In this document: positions 16,151 through 23,668 of the stretch, in pieces
Layout of the letters: every line of letters starts with the position of its first letter
Position numbering within the stretch: position 1 is the first letter of the stretch
NCBI GenBank assembly: GCA_964369635.1
Contig: CAYJGN010000024.1
Span: 1-28,023, forward strand
Reading direction: 5' to 3'
DNA from: CAYJGN01 sp964369635
GTDB lineage: Bacteria > Bacillota > Clostridia > Oscillospirales > Ruminococcaceae
Length of the DNA stretch: 28,023 bases
Position numbers and translations under genes: made by a program
Notes under the pieces: model-generated
Told to the model about the DNA's origin: nothing
Databases searched by the model: none
What the model saw: only the letters and a program-made list of their open reading frames with translations

Positions 16151-16183
16151 AAAAAAGCACCAAAGATTAATCTTTGGTGCTTT
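16151..16183 (-). terminator. Strong inverted-repeat terminator of degV
   Basis: Positions 16154-16183 form a perfect 15+15 palindrome (AAAGCACCAAAGATT and its complement). Read on the minus strand it is followed by a run of T residues (A run at 16151-16156 on +). It terminates degV; read on the + strand it could also stop recN transcription, though the + strand tract (TTTACT) is weak. Confidence 0.88.
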
Positions 16184-16208
16184 ACTAATTATTTAATAGA
16201 TATTAAAT

Positions 16209-17084
16209 TTAAACGCGTGCCTTACCATCAAAAACAACGCCGCAAACATAAGGTCCTGTATTAGTAGCGATAGAAGCGCCGATAGGCTCAAATCTAAAGC
16301 TCTTTGGATTTAGCTGTTTTTTTATGCTTTTCTCAAGAAGAGTTAGCTGCTCATCCGAAATTATCCCGTGAAAAATAATTATATCTTGCTTTTTAATATC
16401 AACTGCGTGCTTTGAAACAAGATCGATAAGCTTTGGAATAATCATCTTTTCACCGCGTACTTTTTCAGGAATATCAACTTTACCATTTATAAGATGAACT
16501 ATTGGTTTTAATCCTAAAACTTCACCGGCAAAGGCTGCGATTCCAGAAATTCTGCCGCTCTTTTTAGCAAATCGAAGATTATAGACTCCTGCAAAAGCTT
16601 CAGTTTTGCTATATTTATCCTTCAGAAAAGCTATTATTTCATCCTTTGAAACCCCATCTTTAATCATCTTACATGCATAGCGAACTGGCTCGCCAAAACA
16701 ATAGGTATATGCAAGGGAATCTATTATAGTTATCTTTAGCGAGAACTCGCCGATTTCCTCTTTGAGCATATCAATTGCCATATTTGCATTATTATAAAAA
16801 CCACTTCCAAAGCTGCTTATCGTTACAACAATAAGCTCAGAAATACCATCTTCGATAGCGCGCTTATAAGCACCGATGCATTTTTCAGGGGTAACTTGCG
16901 CAGTAGTTGGCACTTCTTTACAGTCAAGTAGCATTTGAAGATAATCTTCTTTTGAAACTTCGCCTTCTTCAAATGATTTTCCATCTATAGTTACAACAGC
17001 TCTTAAGAGATCAATACCAAGTTCTTTCGCTTCTTCGGGAGTAATGTCCGAAGCTGCATCACAAACAATTCTAATTTTTTCCAT
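16209..17084 (-). CDS. DegV family fatty-acid-binding protein
   Basis: A 291-residue cytoplasmic DegV protein; the family (FakB-type) binds a fatty acid and presents it to the FakA kinase for phosphorylation. The N-terminal VCDAASDITPEE, the TAQVTPEK block, and the serine-rich TISSFGSGFYNNANMA are the family signature, followed by LRFAKKSGRISG. I start at ATG 17084, with GGAGGG upstream; a longer frame to 17126 lacks an RBS and runs into the promoter. No FakA is present in the window. It has its own promoter and a strong terminator, so it is monocistronic. Confidence 0.94.
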   Translation of the reverse strand: MEKIRIVCDAASDITPEEAKELGIDLLRAVVTIDGKSFEEGEVSKEDYLQMLLDCKEVPTTAQVTPEKCIGAYKRAIEDGISELIVVTISSFGSGFYNNANMAIDMLKEEIGEFSLKITIIDSLAYTYCFGEPVRYACKMIKDGVSKDEIIAFLKDKYSKTEAFAGVYNLRFAKKSGRISGIAAFAGEVLGLKPIVHLINGKVDIPEKVRGEKMIIPKLIDLVSKHAVDIKKQDIIIFHGIISDEQLTLLEKSIKKQLNPKSFRFEPIGASIATNTGPYVCGVVFDGKARV

Positions 17085-17116
17085 ATTAACCCTCCAAATA
17101 AACTTATTACATAACA

Positions 17117-17145
17117 ATTCTATCATAAAACGTTTAGTTTTTCAA
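17117..17145 (-). promoter_or_regulatory. Sigma-A-type promoter of degV
   Basis: On the minus strand, -35 TTGAAA (17145-17140) and -10 TAGAAT (17122-17117) are separated by exactly 17 bases. RNA would start near 17110, about 26 bases before the degV ATG. Confidence 0.75.
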
Positions 17146-17157
17146 ATTAATGTTCTA

Positions 17158-18348
17158 TTAATATCTATATCTATCGAGAATATATTTGTAGTTTACGATT
17201 TTTGAAACAATGCTTTTGTTATCAAACCTGAAAATGGTGTGCTGGGACGGAGAGGGTATAGATATATTAACCCCAACGGCAAATGGCTGCGATAGATAAT
17301 CGGTGTTCTTATATCGCCACTCACCATCTTCGTTTGTAAAGATAAATTCCTTGTCAGTCATTATTAGTTTGCCTGGCTTTGAATCTATAAGTCCTTCGAT
17401 ATAGTCAGTCCCTATCTGCATAACAGCATCGGTTTCAATAGTCAAATCGTTGTTACTTAGATATTCGTCCTTTAATTCATTTCGCTGAAACTCATTCCAT
17501 AAAGCAACTGTTTTAATTGCCTTATCTTTATTGGTTGCAGCAAGTAAAAAACCATACTCATCAGCAATCATCTTGTTTTGGCATTCATTGCAAATAATAG
17601 CATCCCCATCGGTTTTTAGGGTGAACTCAGCCTTGCAAGCGGGGCATTTATAAACTGCTTTTGTAATGCCTAATAGAGGCTTTTCTATTCTTATTTTCTC
17701 TGGATTTTCTAAAAGCTCCTCTGATACATCATAGACTAAAATGCTATCAAGTCTTTTTAAAATCTCTTCATCGGATATTGTTTTTATCTCATCTGCTGAT
17801 ATTAGTATATCGGCGGACATTTTTGTTTTAATCTTTCTTCTTTTTTCTGCCCAACTTGGATGAGCTGAATGAAAATTCGAAAAGTCAACGGAAACAACAG
17901 GAACATTCATCTTTTTAATCATCTTGATAATAGACTTTTCATAGAGATTGCTTTTGCCATCAAGCGTTATCTGACCCTCGGGGAAGATAAGCAGTGAACG
18001 CCCTTTTTTGATAGCCGCCATCATCTCCTTAATCGGTTTAACCTCAGAGGCAAAAGGGGCTTTTGGAATAACACCAAGCTTTAGCTGAGCAAATCTATGT
18101 TTAGGTATAAAGTAGAAGTATCGAGTGCCGACAACAGCAACATCATATTTGCCAAATAAAAAAGGTACTGCCACTCCATCAATTGAAGAATGGTGCGGTG
18201 CTATAATCACAAATGGGCTGCGAAGTCCTTTTATTTTTTTTGTGTCGCGTATTGTATGCTTTGAAAAAAGATTTACAATCCACATATAAAAGATGAATGC
18301 TCTATAAAAAAGGGGACTGTAATTTTTGTTTTTTATGTTTTTGTCCAT
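17158..18348 (-). CDS. PlsC-type acyltransferase with C-terminal zinc ribbon and beta-rich domain
   Basis: The N-terminal 220 residues are a 1-acylglycerol-3-phosphate acyltransferase-like domain: HHSSID gives the catalytic HX4D (His52-Asp57), and FPEG is at 122-125. Ordinary PlsC proteins end near residue 240. Here a treble/zinc-ribbon-like segment follows, with two Cys pairs (C235-P-A-C238 and C253-N-E-C256), then about 130 residues rich in beta strands and tryptophan/tyrosine that resemble a GRAM/PH-like fold (weak inference). There is a hydrophobic N-terminal segment (about 12-25). The substrate is unknown; a lysophospholipid or another membrane alcohol is likely. Its ATG shares one base with the stop of the HAD phosphatase gene, so the two are coupled. 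Confidence 0.85.
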   Translation of the reverse strand: MDKNIKNKNYSPLFYRAFIFYMWIVNLFSKHTIRDTKKIKGLRSPFVIIAPHHSSIDGVAVPFLFGKYDVAVVGTRYFYFIPKHRFAQLKLGVIPKAPFASEVKPIKEMMAAIKKGRSLLIFPEGQITLDGKSNLYEKSIIKMIKKMNVPVVSVDFSNFHSAHPSWAEKRRKIKTKMSADILISADEIKTISDEEILKRLDSILVYDVSEELLENPEKIRIEKPLLGITKAVYKCPACKAEFTLKTDGDAIICNECQNKMIADEYGFLLAATNKDKAIKTVALWNEFQRNELKDEYLSNNDLTIETDAVMQIGTDYIEGLIDSKPGKLIMTDKEFIFTNEDGEWRYKNTDYLSQPFAVGVNISIPSPSQHTIFRFDNKSIVSKIVNYKYILDRYRY

Positions 18349-18998
18349 TATATCTGCTCCAATATATTATATATTTGCGCTGCATTATCGACTATGTAAT
18401 CTGCTTTAGCGCTGATAAGCTCCTCTTCACATCGAAATCCGTAGCTGCAACCGATAGTTTTCATCTTGGCACTTTTTCCAGTGAAAATATCTATATCACT
18501 GTCCCCAATATAGACAGAATAATTTCTATCGAGATTATATTTTGCGAGCAGCATATTTATTATGAACGGATCTGGTTTTTGTGGGTATTTTTCCTGTTGA
18601 CCATGCACTTCGACAAAAGGTATGTCAGGGAAAAAATGATTTATAACAGCAACAGCCGCTTTATGAGGTTTATTACTAACAACAAAGAGAGGTATATTTA
18701 AAGCTACCAATTTGTTTAGAAGTTCTGATATTTTAGGGTAAATTAGTGAGCCTGTAAAACCATTCTCTTCATAGTATTTTAAGTAGACGGTGAAAATCTC
18801 GTCAAATATCTCAGCTGAAACATCAGGAAGGGCAAGGGTTAATAGATTACGAGCGCCACTGCCGATAAACGCTTTATAATCTTCCTTTTTGTGAGTTTTA
18901 TACCCGTATGACCCTATTATATGATTTGCGCAGTGCGAAATATTGCCAAGTGTGTCAACAAGGGTGCCGTCTAAATCAAAAAATGCCGATTTAATCAT
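18348..18998 (-). CDS. HAD hydrolase, phosphoglycolate phosphatase-like (Gph/PpaX type)
   Basis: A 216-residue HAD superfamily phosphatase with motif I FDLDGTLVDT (Asp8, Asp10, Thr12), motif II VVSNKP, motif III KPDPF and motif IV YIGDSDIDIFTGKSA. The helical cap between motifs I and II puts it in the Gph/PpaX/beta-phosphoglucomutase-like group. The physiological substrate cannot be read from sequence. GAGGTAATTT precedes ATG 18998. It is downstream of the MBL lipoprotein gene and coupled to the PlsC gene. Confidence 0.88.
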   Translation of the reverse strand: MIKSAFFDLDGTLVDTLGNISHCANHIIGSYGYKTHKKEDYKAFIGSGARNLLTLALPDVSAEIFDEIFTVYLKYYEENGFTGSLIYPKISELLNKLVALNIPLFVVSNKPHKAAVAVINHFFPDIPFVEVHGQQEKYPQKPDPFIINMLLAKYNLDRNYSVYIGDSDIDIFTGKSAKMKTIGCSYGFRCEEELISAKADYIVDNAAQIYNILEQI

Positions 18999-19040
18999 AA
19001 ATTACCTCAAAATAAAAATTAGTATCTCTAAAGTAATGCT

Positions 19041-19925
19041 TTAGAACTGTGAGAATGGAATAGTAACTATTCCTTCATATGAAATATAGTGGTTTTCAAT
19101 ACCAAGCTCATTTACCCACTCGAGAGTCTCTTCTGTTTTAAAATCGCCACTTCCAGGACCTGCACCACCATCGTTTGCTATCAAAGAATGGGTAGAGGGC
19201 CAAAAACAGGTAGTCGGTGATATTGTCTCATATAGCAGAAAGCTACCGCCAGACTGTCCGTGGTGCGCCATTGTTACAGCGTCACTATCAAGGATATCAG
19301 CTGAGATATCATCGACTAATCTGTCTGCCTGCTCATACCCAACATCCCCTAAGAATATTATAGACTTATCATGATTTATTGCTTTAATAACGATAGAGTT
19401 GTTATTAACTGCATTTTGATGGATATCGGGGTATAGTCCATTTATAATCAAAAACTCTAAATCGCCAAAAACAAAGCTGTCTCCTGCCTTTACCTCTGTT
19501 TTATCAATATCGCAATTTTCAATAGTGTTTTTAATATTTATAATATTATCATTAAGCTCTGGATAGCCGTATTCGGTTATATAATCTTCATCTGGAAAGA
19601 GATAGTAGATATGCTCGATGAAATCAGCATCTGAAGAGATGAGCTCTGCTAAAGCTCCAGCATGGTCTGAGTCTGGGTGGGTGACAAACCAACCGTCAAC
19701 AGTACCGCCAAATTTATCTATATATTCAACCAAAAGATCTTTATCAATAACGTCCCCACCATCTACTATAAAAAGTTCATCAGTTGGTGTTGTGATCAGA
19801 TAAGACATATTCTGTCGTCCAGTTATAGGGGGAGGGAGCTGGGTTATTTCTGCATAATCAGGTGGAGGGGTACAGCCATGGAGCAAAAAAGCAGTAAGCA
19901 GGACTGCTAAAAAAATCTTTTTCAT
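19041..19925 (-). CDS. ComEC-type metallo-beta-lactamase-fold lipoprotein
   Basis: A 294-residue predicted lipoprotein: residues 1-17 are a signal sequence ending in the lipobox L-L-H-G-C, so Cys18 would be lipidated and the enzyme would face outward. The hydrolase domain carries the metal motif THPDSDHAG (His83, Asp85, Asp87, His88), a later VTMAHHGQSGG and FLGDVG. These match the MBL domain of ComEC and related stand-alone nucleases or phosphodiesterases. The substrate is unknown. It overlaps the FkbH-like gene by four bases (ATGA). Because it is not fused to the ComEC pore, a role in surface hydrolysis rather than DNA uptake is as likely. Confidence 0.85.
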   Translation of the reverse strand: MKKIFLAVLLTAFLLHGCTPPPDYAEITQLPPPITGRQNMSYLITTPTDELFIVDGGDVIDKDLLVEYIDKFGGTVDGWFVTHPDSDHAGALAELISSDADFIEHIYYLFPDEDYITEYGYPELNDNIINIKNTIENCDIDKTEVKAGDSFVFGDLEFLIINGLYPDIHQNAVNNNSIVIKAINHDKSIIFLGDVGYEQADRLVDDISADILDSDAVTMAHHGQSGGSFLLYETISPTTCFWPSTHSLIANDGGAGPGSGDFKTEETLEWVNELGIENHYISYEGIVTIPFSQF

Positions 19926-21685
19926 TTAACTACCTCAATGTTTGTGTTTTTATTGCAATATTCGCTGATATTTAGCTTGTAGCTTATTTTATCATCATCG
20001 CTTGCGACTTCCGCAAAAGAAAGCCCATTATATAGATTTTTAATATATCCGTTCTTTTTTGTTGGTATATAGTAAGCGTTGATCTCTTTTATTCCTTTTT
20101 GATTTAGCAGGCAGACCAACTTATCAAAAATAGCATATTCAAGCTCACGCTTAAAAACTCTGCAACTCATAACCCATAAATCAACCGTTGTAATATCTCC
20201 TGTGCTTTTGCAGATGATTGCAGAAACTATCCCATTATCACCAAATTTATCGGTAAGTCTTGCATAGAGCGTTGTGTAACTGCTGTCATTTTGCATTGAG
20301 CTTATCTGCTCTTTTGAAAGCCGGAGGTTCGTTGTATTAAACTGATTAGTTTTATTAATAAGCTGAGTTATTCGCTCAAGAGAAATATCATCAAAAGGGG
20401 AGATGGTTGCTGTCATATCAAGACTTTTTAAATATGCAGAGTAATCAGCGAAGTCGGTTTGGGACTGTTCACGCGCAATGTTTGCCTTGTACATATCGTT
20501 TCTTGCGATATCATCATCAGATAAACTCACTGTTTCAAAATATCCGCCTCTATCTAAAGCGGTGATAAAACTTTCAACCTCTCTGAAATCTGGAACTGCA
20601 ATCCCGGGTATGCTATCAAAGACTATCTGACGCTCAGCAGGGTTATCATCTAAAAAGACAAAACTGTCGGGCATTATATTCATTTTAGCCGCGATTTCGC
20701 GTATATTTCTATCCTTGTTATCCCAGTTTGCATAAATATATAAAAAATCATTGATATTTAAAAGACTGTCAGGATGTGAAAGTCCCGATATAGCATTTTC
20801 ATGCTCATTTTTACTAACAACGCAGAGCGGTATGCCAAGAGATGATAGCTTTTTTAGGTAAGCGGCAAAATCATGATGGGCATAACCTGTTGGACTCTCA
20901 ATAGAGAGCTCAATGTTTGAGATGCCATCATCACCGATAACACCACCCCAAAGGGTATTATCTAAATCAACGGCAATTGCTTTTTTGTTTTTTCCAAAAA
21001 GAGCTTTTATAATTTTTGAGAGATTATCCGCTATAAGGATAAGTCCCTCTGCGGAAACTGCATATTTGTACATATAATAAAAGCTGCTATCATGCCAATT
21101 TTCAAGACCATATAGCGCGGATAGGTAGTTTATATCATTTAGGTATATGTTTTCATTTTGAGCTACAATTTCATTTATAGCACTATTAACTCTGCCGATA
21201 AATGCATTATCGCCAACAATCCCATCTTGATTACCGAGCAGACGATAGGGGAGAAGCTCATAGTTATTAATGATAACAGGGCAGTTAAATGCGGCATTCG
21301 CTCTGGTTACAATAGCGTTTATCTTTTCTGTTTGCTCTTTTAAAAGAGCGGTGCTTTCTGCCGAAGAAGAATTAACCGGCGGGTAATTTTTAATATTCTT
21401 GTTATTTGTATGGATATATATTATCTCAGGGTTAAAGGTTAGTAGATCCTCTGAAAAAAGAATTTCTTCAAAATAGTTATTATACTGACCGACGAAAAAC
21501 TGCGGCCGAATACCACTTTCAAGCAAAAAAATCTCAAGCATATCAACTGCGAGAGTTAAGGTTGAGCCACCTACAACAGCTATCCGCTTATCAATAAGCC
21601 CATCTTTTGCCTGTAGCTCTTTTTTAATTGATTTTCTCTTTTTTAAAATAGTTGCGAAATCAAGAGGGTATTTCAGAATTTTCAT
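19922..21685 (-). CDS. FkbH-like HAD-IIIC family protein with GNAT-like C-terminus
   Basis: A 587-residue three-part protein. Residues 1-225 look like the degenerate SGNH-type N-terminal domain of FkbH proteins (VVGGSTLTLAVDML). A HAD domain follows, with the signature AVDLDNTLWGGVIGDDG (Asp240, Asp242, Thr244), LCVVSKNEHENA and VFLDDNPAERQIV. The last 170 residues (TNQFNTTNLRLS onward) resemble a GNAT-like acyltransferase fold. FkbH-type enzymes load glyceryl from 1,3-bisphosphoglycerate onto a carrier protein, in polyketide and some glycan pathways. No acyl carrier protein or polyketide synthase is visible nearby. Its promoter lies just upstream, making it the first gene of a four-gene operon. 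Confidence 0.88.
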   Translation of the reverse strand: MKILKYPLDFATILKKRKSIKKELQAKDGLIDKRIAVVGGSTLTLAVDMLEIFLLESGIRPQFFVGQYNNYFEEILFSEDLLTFNPEIIYIHTNNKNIKNYPPVNSSSAESTALLKEQTEKINAIVTRANAAFNCPVIINNYELLPYRLLGNQDGIVGDNAFIGRVNSAINEIVAQNENIYLNDINYLSALYGLENWHDSSFYYMYKYAVSAEGLILIADNLSKIIKALFGKNKKAIAVDLDNTLWGGVIGDDGISNIELSIESPTGYAHHDFAAYLKKLSSLGIPLCVVSKNEHENAISGLSHPDSLLNINDFLYIYANWDNKDRNIREIAAKMNIMPDSFVFLDDNPAERQIVFDSIPGIAVPDFREVESFITALDRGGYFETVSLSDDDIARNDMYKANIAREQSQTDFADYSAYLKSLDMTATISPFDDISLERITQLINKTNQFNTTNLRLSKEQISSMQNDSSYTTLYARLTDKFGDNGIVSAIICKSTGDITTVDLWVMSCRVFKRELEYAIFDKLVCLLNQKGIKEINAYYIPTKKNGYIKNLYNGLSFAEVASDDDKISYKLNISEYCNKNTNIEVVK

Positions 21686-21715
21686 ATGTCACTCCAATAA
21701 AAAACATTAAATACT

Positions 21716-21744
21716 ATTATACAATATTTTCCTTGTTTTTACAA
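21716..21744 (-). promoter_or_regulatory. Sigma-A-type promoter of the FkbH-like operon
   Basis: On the minus strand, -35 TTGTAA (21744-21739) and -10 TATAAT (21721-21716) are 17 bases apart. The -35 box directly abuts the terminator of the DUF4358 gene. RNA would start near 21709, about 24 bases before the ATG, with GGAG as RBS. Confidence 0.8.
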
Positions 21745-21775
21745 CAAAACAGGTGGCATAAAACCACCTGTTAAA
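21745..21775 (-). terminator. Terminator after the DUF4358 lipoprotein gene
   Basis: AACAGGTGG (21748-21756) and CCACCTGTT (21764-21772) form a nine-pair stem with a seven-base loop. Read on the minus strand it is followed by TTTTGTTG, a short T tract. It separates the SGNH/DUF4358 unit from the FkbH-like operon. Confidence 0.8.
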
Positions 21776-21786
21776 ATTATGAATTA

Positions 21787-22263
21787 TTAAATTCCAAGTA
21801 TGTTGTTTATAGCTGTTAGAGCGGCTTCGCTATCATCTGCAACGCATAGTATAACATTATTTTCGCTTGTTAGTATAATAGCGTTTTCAAGCTTTATAAC
21901 CTGATCTGGCATATAATCGCGAAAGGCAGTTATCTGATCAGATACGCGTTTTAAAAGCGCTTCTTTAATGGTGGTTGCCGAGGCCTCATCTGCGGCAGTA
22001 AAAACCGCTACCTCTTCAGGGGTTGCATTCGTTCCAAAATATACTTTTGAGCTCTCGACCATTTCGAAATCTATTCCGTAGATATCAGAAACAACGCTGT
22101 CTTCAATCGGCTGTAAGTCATCAATAAAATATTCGCCGGCAACAATAGAATCTGCAACAGAAACTGGGTCAAATCCTTTATCTTCCGGTGTTTCATCACC
22201 GCCGCAAGCTGTTAGTGACATTATAAGAATTAGAGATGCTATTAAAATTAAAATCTTTTTCAT
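21787..22263 (-). CDS. DUF4358 domain lipoprotein
   Basis: A 158-residue predicted lipoprotein: signal helix at residues 4-18, lipobox L-T-A-C (Cys20), then an acidic mature domain matching DUF4358 (YFIDDLQPIEDSVVSDIYGI near residues 45-64; ALLKRVSDQITAFRDYMPDQ near 100-120). The family's function is unknown; it recurs in Clostridia next to SGNH hydrolases and MBOAT-type acyltransferases. Here it follows the SGNH gene by seven bases, using GGAGG located in that gene's last codons, and ends at a terminator. Confidence 0.87.
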   Translation of the reverse strand: MKKILILIASLILIMSLTACGGDETPEDKGFDPVSVADSIVAGEYFIDDLQPIEDSVVSDIYGIDFEMVESSKVYFGTNATPEEVAVFTAADEASATTIKEALLKRVSDQITAFRDYMPDQVIKLENAIILTSENNVILCVADDSEAALTAINNILGI

Positions 22264-22270
22264 TGTTTTT

Positions 22271-23116
22271 TTATTCCTCCGTAGTATGTGTTTTTAAATA
22301 GTCAGCGTATATAGAGAGATAGCTTCTTGTTAGATGAACGCCATCAGTTGAAGCTTCATCAAGAAGTGTTCCTTCTGGTGTTAATATCTCTTCGGGATAG
22401 TAGATAAGATGGAGACCTTGTTCTTTGCATATTTCAGATATAAGGGTGTTGTATTCTTCTATTTTTGTGTTGTTAAAAATAGGGTCTGCTTCGGTCTTTT
22501 TAACGGCTACTGGCAGTATCGACTGGATATAAATCTCAGCATCCGGTGCGATGGTGCGAATTTCTTCAATAACCGACTCATAACGTTCTTTAAAAATATC
22601 GCTGTATTCCCAACCGAGCTCGTTTAGACCAAGGCATATATATATTTTATCAAAGTTTCCATCAGCTATAAGCTCAAAGGCAGTTTTACCATCGGATAAT
22701 TCTTCGTTAAAAATATTAGTGACAGTAAGCCCGACCTCGGCATAAACAGTTGCTTCTGGAAGCAATGAATAGAAGCCTATCCCCTCGATAGTTGAGTTGC
22801 CGATAAGAACAGTATTTTCAAAATAGCTATCCTCTACCTCAGCTGATTCTGAAACTGCTGCATCATACCATTTTGGATCTTCAACAGGAGGGATAACTAT
22901 CGACTCACTGTTCCAACCGCTATTATTGCTACTACCAGAACTTACACTGCTGTTATTCCCATTGTTTCCGCCATCATCTCCACCAAAAAGCATCTGGAAA
23001 ATAAATATTATAAGCGCTATTGATGCAAGGGTTAAGAATAAGTTTAGAATAAGCTTGTCTATATTGATAGAGCCTCTTTTTGTTTTGTATTTCATACCTG
23101 AATTTTTGATTTTCAA
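22271..23116 (-). CDS. Membrane-anchored SGNH/GDSL-like hydrolase
   Basis: A 281-residue protein with a basic N-terminus, one membrane helix (about residues 23-44), a Gly/Ser/Asn-rich linker (about 47-70) and an extracytoplasmic SGNH hydrolase domain. The catalytic blocks are visible: GNST with Ser108, CLGLNELG as the block III equivalent, and DGVHLT giving Asp258 and His261. Such enzymes remove or transfer O-acyl groups on cell-wall polymers or exopolysaccharides; the substrate here is not known. It is the first gene after a good promoter and is paired with the DUF4358 lipoprotein. Confidence 0.88.
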   Translation of the reverse strand: MKIKNSGMKYKTKRGSINIDKLILNLFLTLASIALIIFIFQMLFGGDDGGNNGNNSSVSSGSSNNSGWNSESIVIPPVEDPKWYDAAVSESAEVEDSYFENTVLIGNSTIEGIGFYSLLPEATVYAEVGLTVTNIFNEELSDGKTAFELIADGNFDKIYICLGLNELGWEYSDIFKERYESVIEEIRTIAPDAEIYIQSILPVAVKKTEADPIFNNTKIEEYNTLISEICKEQGLHLIYYPEEILTPEGTLLDEASTDGVHLTRSYLSIYADYLKTHTTEE

Positions 23117-23165
23117 AATTTGCTCCTATTTGATGTATTAGTTATTATTGGCAATACTATTTATT

Positions 23166-23194
23166 ATTATAACAAAAAACAGGTTAATCTTCAA
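23166..23194 (-). promoter_or_regulatory. Sigma-A-type promoter of the SGNH/DUF4358 unit
   Basis: On the minus strand, -35 TTGAAG (23194-23189) and -10 TATAAT (23171-23166) are 17 bases apart. RNA would start near 23159, about 43 bases before the SGNH ATG, which has GGAG close upstream. Confidence 0.75.
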
Positions 23195-23226
23195 GTTAAA
23201 TTTACGATTATGAAAATATTAAGAAT

Positions 23227-23658
23227 TTACCTACTTGAAAATTTTGCCACTGAATCGACAGCAGAAATAATAACAAGCACAATAGCAATGGCAACAGCTA
23301 TAGTTGATAGATATACTATAGTCTGTGATCCTATAACAGATGCTCTATCAAAATCAAAGTTTATGAGATTTATCATCGTCTCATAAATCCCCATACCCGG
23401 AACAAGTGGGATGATTGCGGGGGAGAGAAATATTGTTGATGGCATCTTTTGTATCCGTGCCGCTATCTCAGAGAAGAGCGCCAATAAAAAAGCAGCGACA
23501 AAAAAGGCGAGAACCATATTTCCGCTCTTTGAAACGAATAAAAAAATCATATAGCAAACAGAAGCAATAACCGAAGAGGTTGCTATTGCTTTTAGAGGGC
23601 AGTTTATTATAACTGCAAAAAAAGCTGTTGCGAGTAGGCAAAATAAAAAATCAATCAT
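23227..23658 (-). CDS. Threonine/serine exporter, second (ThrE C-terminal/DUF3815-like) subunit
   Basis: A 143-residue integral membrane protein with about four to five hydrophobic segments. It corresponds to the C-terminal half of ThrE-type exporters, which in many Firmicutes is encoded separately. The segment FLSPAIIPLVPGMGIYETM is a recognisable repeat of the PLLPG loop seen in its partner. I start at ATG 23658, preceded by GAGGTT; a longer frame reaching 23757 overlaps the partner gene and has no RBS. It lies ten bases after the DUF1212-type gene and must function with it. Confidence 0.88.
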   Translation of the reverse strand: MIDFLFCLLATAFFAVIINCPLKAIATSSVIASVCYMIFLFVSKSGNMVLAFFVAAFLLALFSEIAARIQKMPSTIFLSPAIIPLVPGMGIYETMINLINFDFDRASVIGSQTIVYLSTIAVAIAIVLVIISAVDSVAKFSSR

Positions 23659-23668
23659 GTATATAACC

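Noticed and set aside
18297..18701. Plus-strand frame across the HAD/PlsC junction
   Set aside because: It opposes two well-supported minus-strand genes and encodes a low-complexity, Cys/Phe/Tyr-rich sequence typical of antisense frames.
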